This document shows, one piece after another, positions 63,908 through 64,000 of a stretch of DNA of 64,000 bases. The notes beneath the pieces are model-generated. The model was given only the letters and a program-made list of their open reading frames with translations. It was not told the DNA's origin and ran no database searches. The stretch is from Acidobacteriota bacterium (GTDB lineage Bacteria; Acidobacteriota; Terriglobia; Terriglobales; Acidobacteriaceae). The stretch is taken from NCBI GenBank assembly GCA_018268915.1, contig JAFDVQ010000001.1, positions 558,001 to 622,000 on the forward strand, read 5' to 3'. The translations under genes were made by a program, and so were the position numbers. The first letter of the stretch is position 1; each line of letters starts with the position of its first letter.

Positions 63908-64000
63908 TATCCGGTAATGAATCCGGAATTTCGTGGCCGGCTTCTCGCAGCTGGGAGAGCGTTTTTCGGTAGAACCATGCCGCCGCCAGCCCGCCAAGCA
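63876..64000 (-). CDS. C-terminal end of an unknown protein (partial)
   Basis: A minus-strand reading frame enters from the right window edge and ends at a TAG. The visible 41 residues start with a hydrophobic run (LGGLAAAWFYRKTL) and end with an acidic tail (ITENETEEDF). The gene overlaps gmhA by 32 bp at the 3' ends. It may be a small membrane protein, but the N terminus is outside the window and no family can be named. Confidence 0.5.
   Translation of the reverse strand, partial: LGGLAAAWFYRKTLSQLREAGHEIPDSLPDITENETEEDF

Overview
The window looks like chromosomal DNA of a Gram-negative acidobacterium, probably class Terriglobia. This is inferred from gene content, not from a marker search. 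The clues are a PadR regulator coupled to an ADOP-type ABC permease that has no ATPase, a 1168-residue Oar-like TonB-dependent receptor with an N-terminal carboxypeptidase-regulatory domain, a Lys/Ala-rich histone H1-like protein, and a full outer-membrane and lipid A gene set (lpxA, lpxI, bamA, two ompH/skp, gmhA). G+C content is high in coding DNA, which creates many long antisense reading frames. Most genes are housekeeping; I see no prophage, CRISPR array, integron, rRNA or tRNA.

Layout. 1-2 kb: the end of lpxA and lpxI, separated by a RAYT (IS200-like) transposase gene framed by an inverted pair of two-hairpin REP-like elements. 2-8 kb: a secreted PrxQ-type peroxiredoxin, a DinB-like protein bracketed by a second, unrelated inverted hairpin repeat, the H1-like protein, an MltD-like lytic transglycosylase and lepA. 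8-14 kb: two ompH paralogues with matching sigma70-type promoters and leaders, enclosing padR-ADOP and lepB. 14-23.5 kb: a membrane protein, a methyltransferase, bamA, glutathione peroxidase, DoxX, PilZ, DODA-like dioxygenase and SIMPL genes. 23.5-32 kb: trpD, small orphans, sucCD, a nitronate monooxygenase-like gene, an M13 peptidase, ndk and a YceH protein. 32-38 kb: a three-gene RND efflux operon in the order outer-membrane factor, adaptor, pump. 38-48.7 kb: an aldo/keto reductase, a KH-R3H protein, a glycine-zipper lipoprotein, a VOC protein, dnaA, then divergent rpmH-rnpA-yidD-yidC, a TIGR01777 epimerase and an XRE-cupin regulator. 49-57.5 kb: the Oar-like receptor, two secreted unknowns, a deoxyribonucleotidase, a coiled-coil zinc ribbon protein and an AsmA-like protein. 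57.5-64 kb: a stomatin-family protein closest to plant HIR proteins, an AT-richer unknown gene, two tandem secreted GH13 enzymes, gmhA and the end of an unknown gene.

How the genes relate. Envelope biogenesis is the main theme: lipid A and heptose synthesis (lpxA, lpxI, gmhA), outer-membrane protein delivery and folding (ompH x2, bamA, lepB, yidC), wall turnover and export. Regulatory DNA is unusually readable: tandem GTAGA-N3-TCTAC palindromes before padR, a 16-bp palindrome over the -35 of a candidate lepB promoter, and palindromes before sucCD and the dioxygenase gene. I found no clearly novel multi-gene system. The strongest leads are the RAYT/REP unit, the second hairpin family around the DinB-like gene, the padR operators, the HIR-like gene with its atypical neighbour, and a TrpD with a natural change at a functional Asp.
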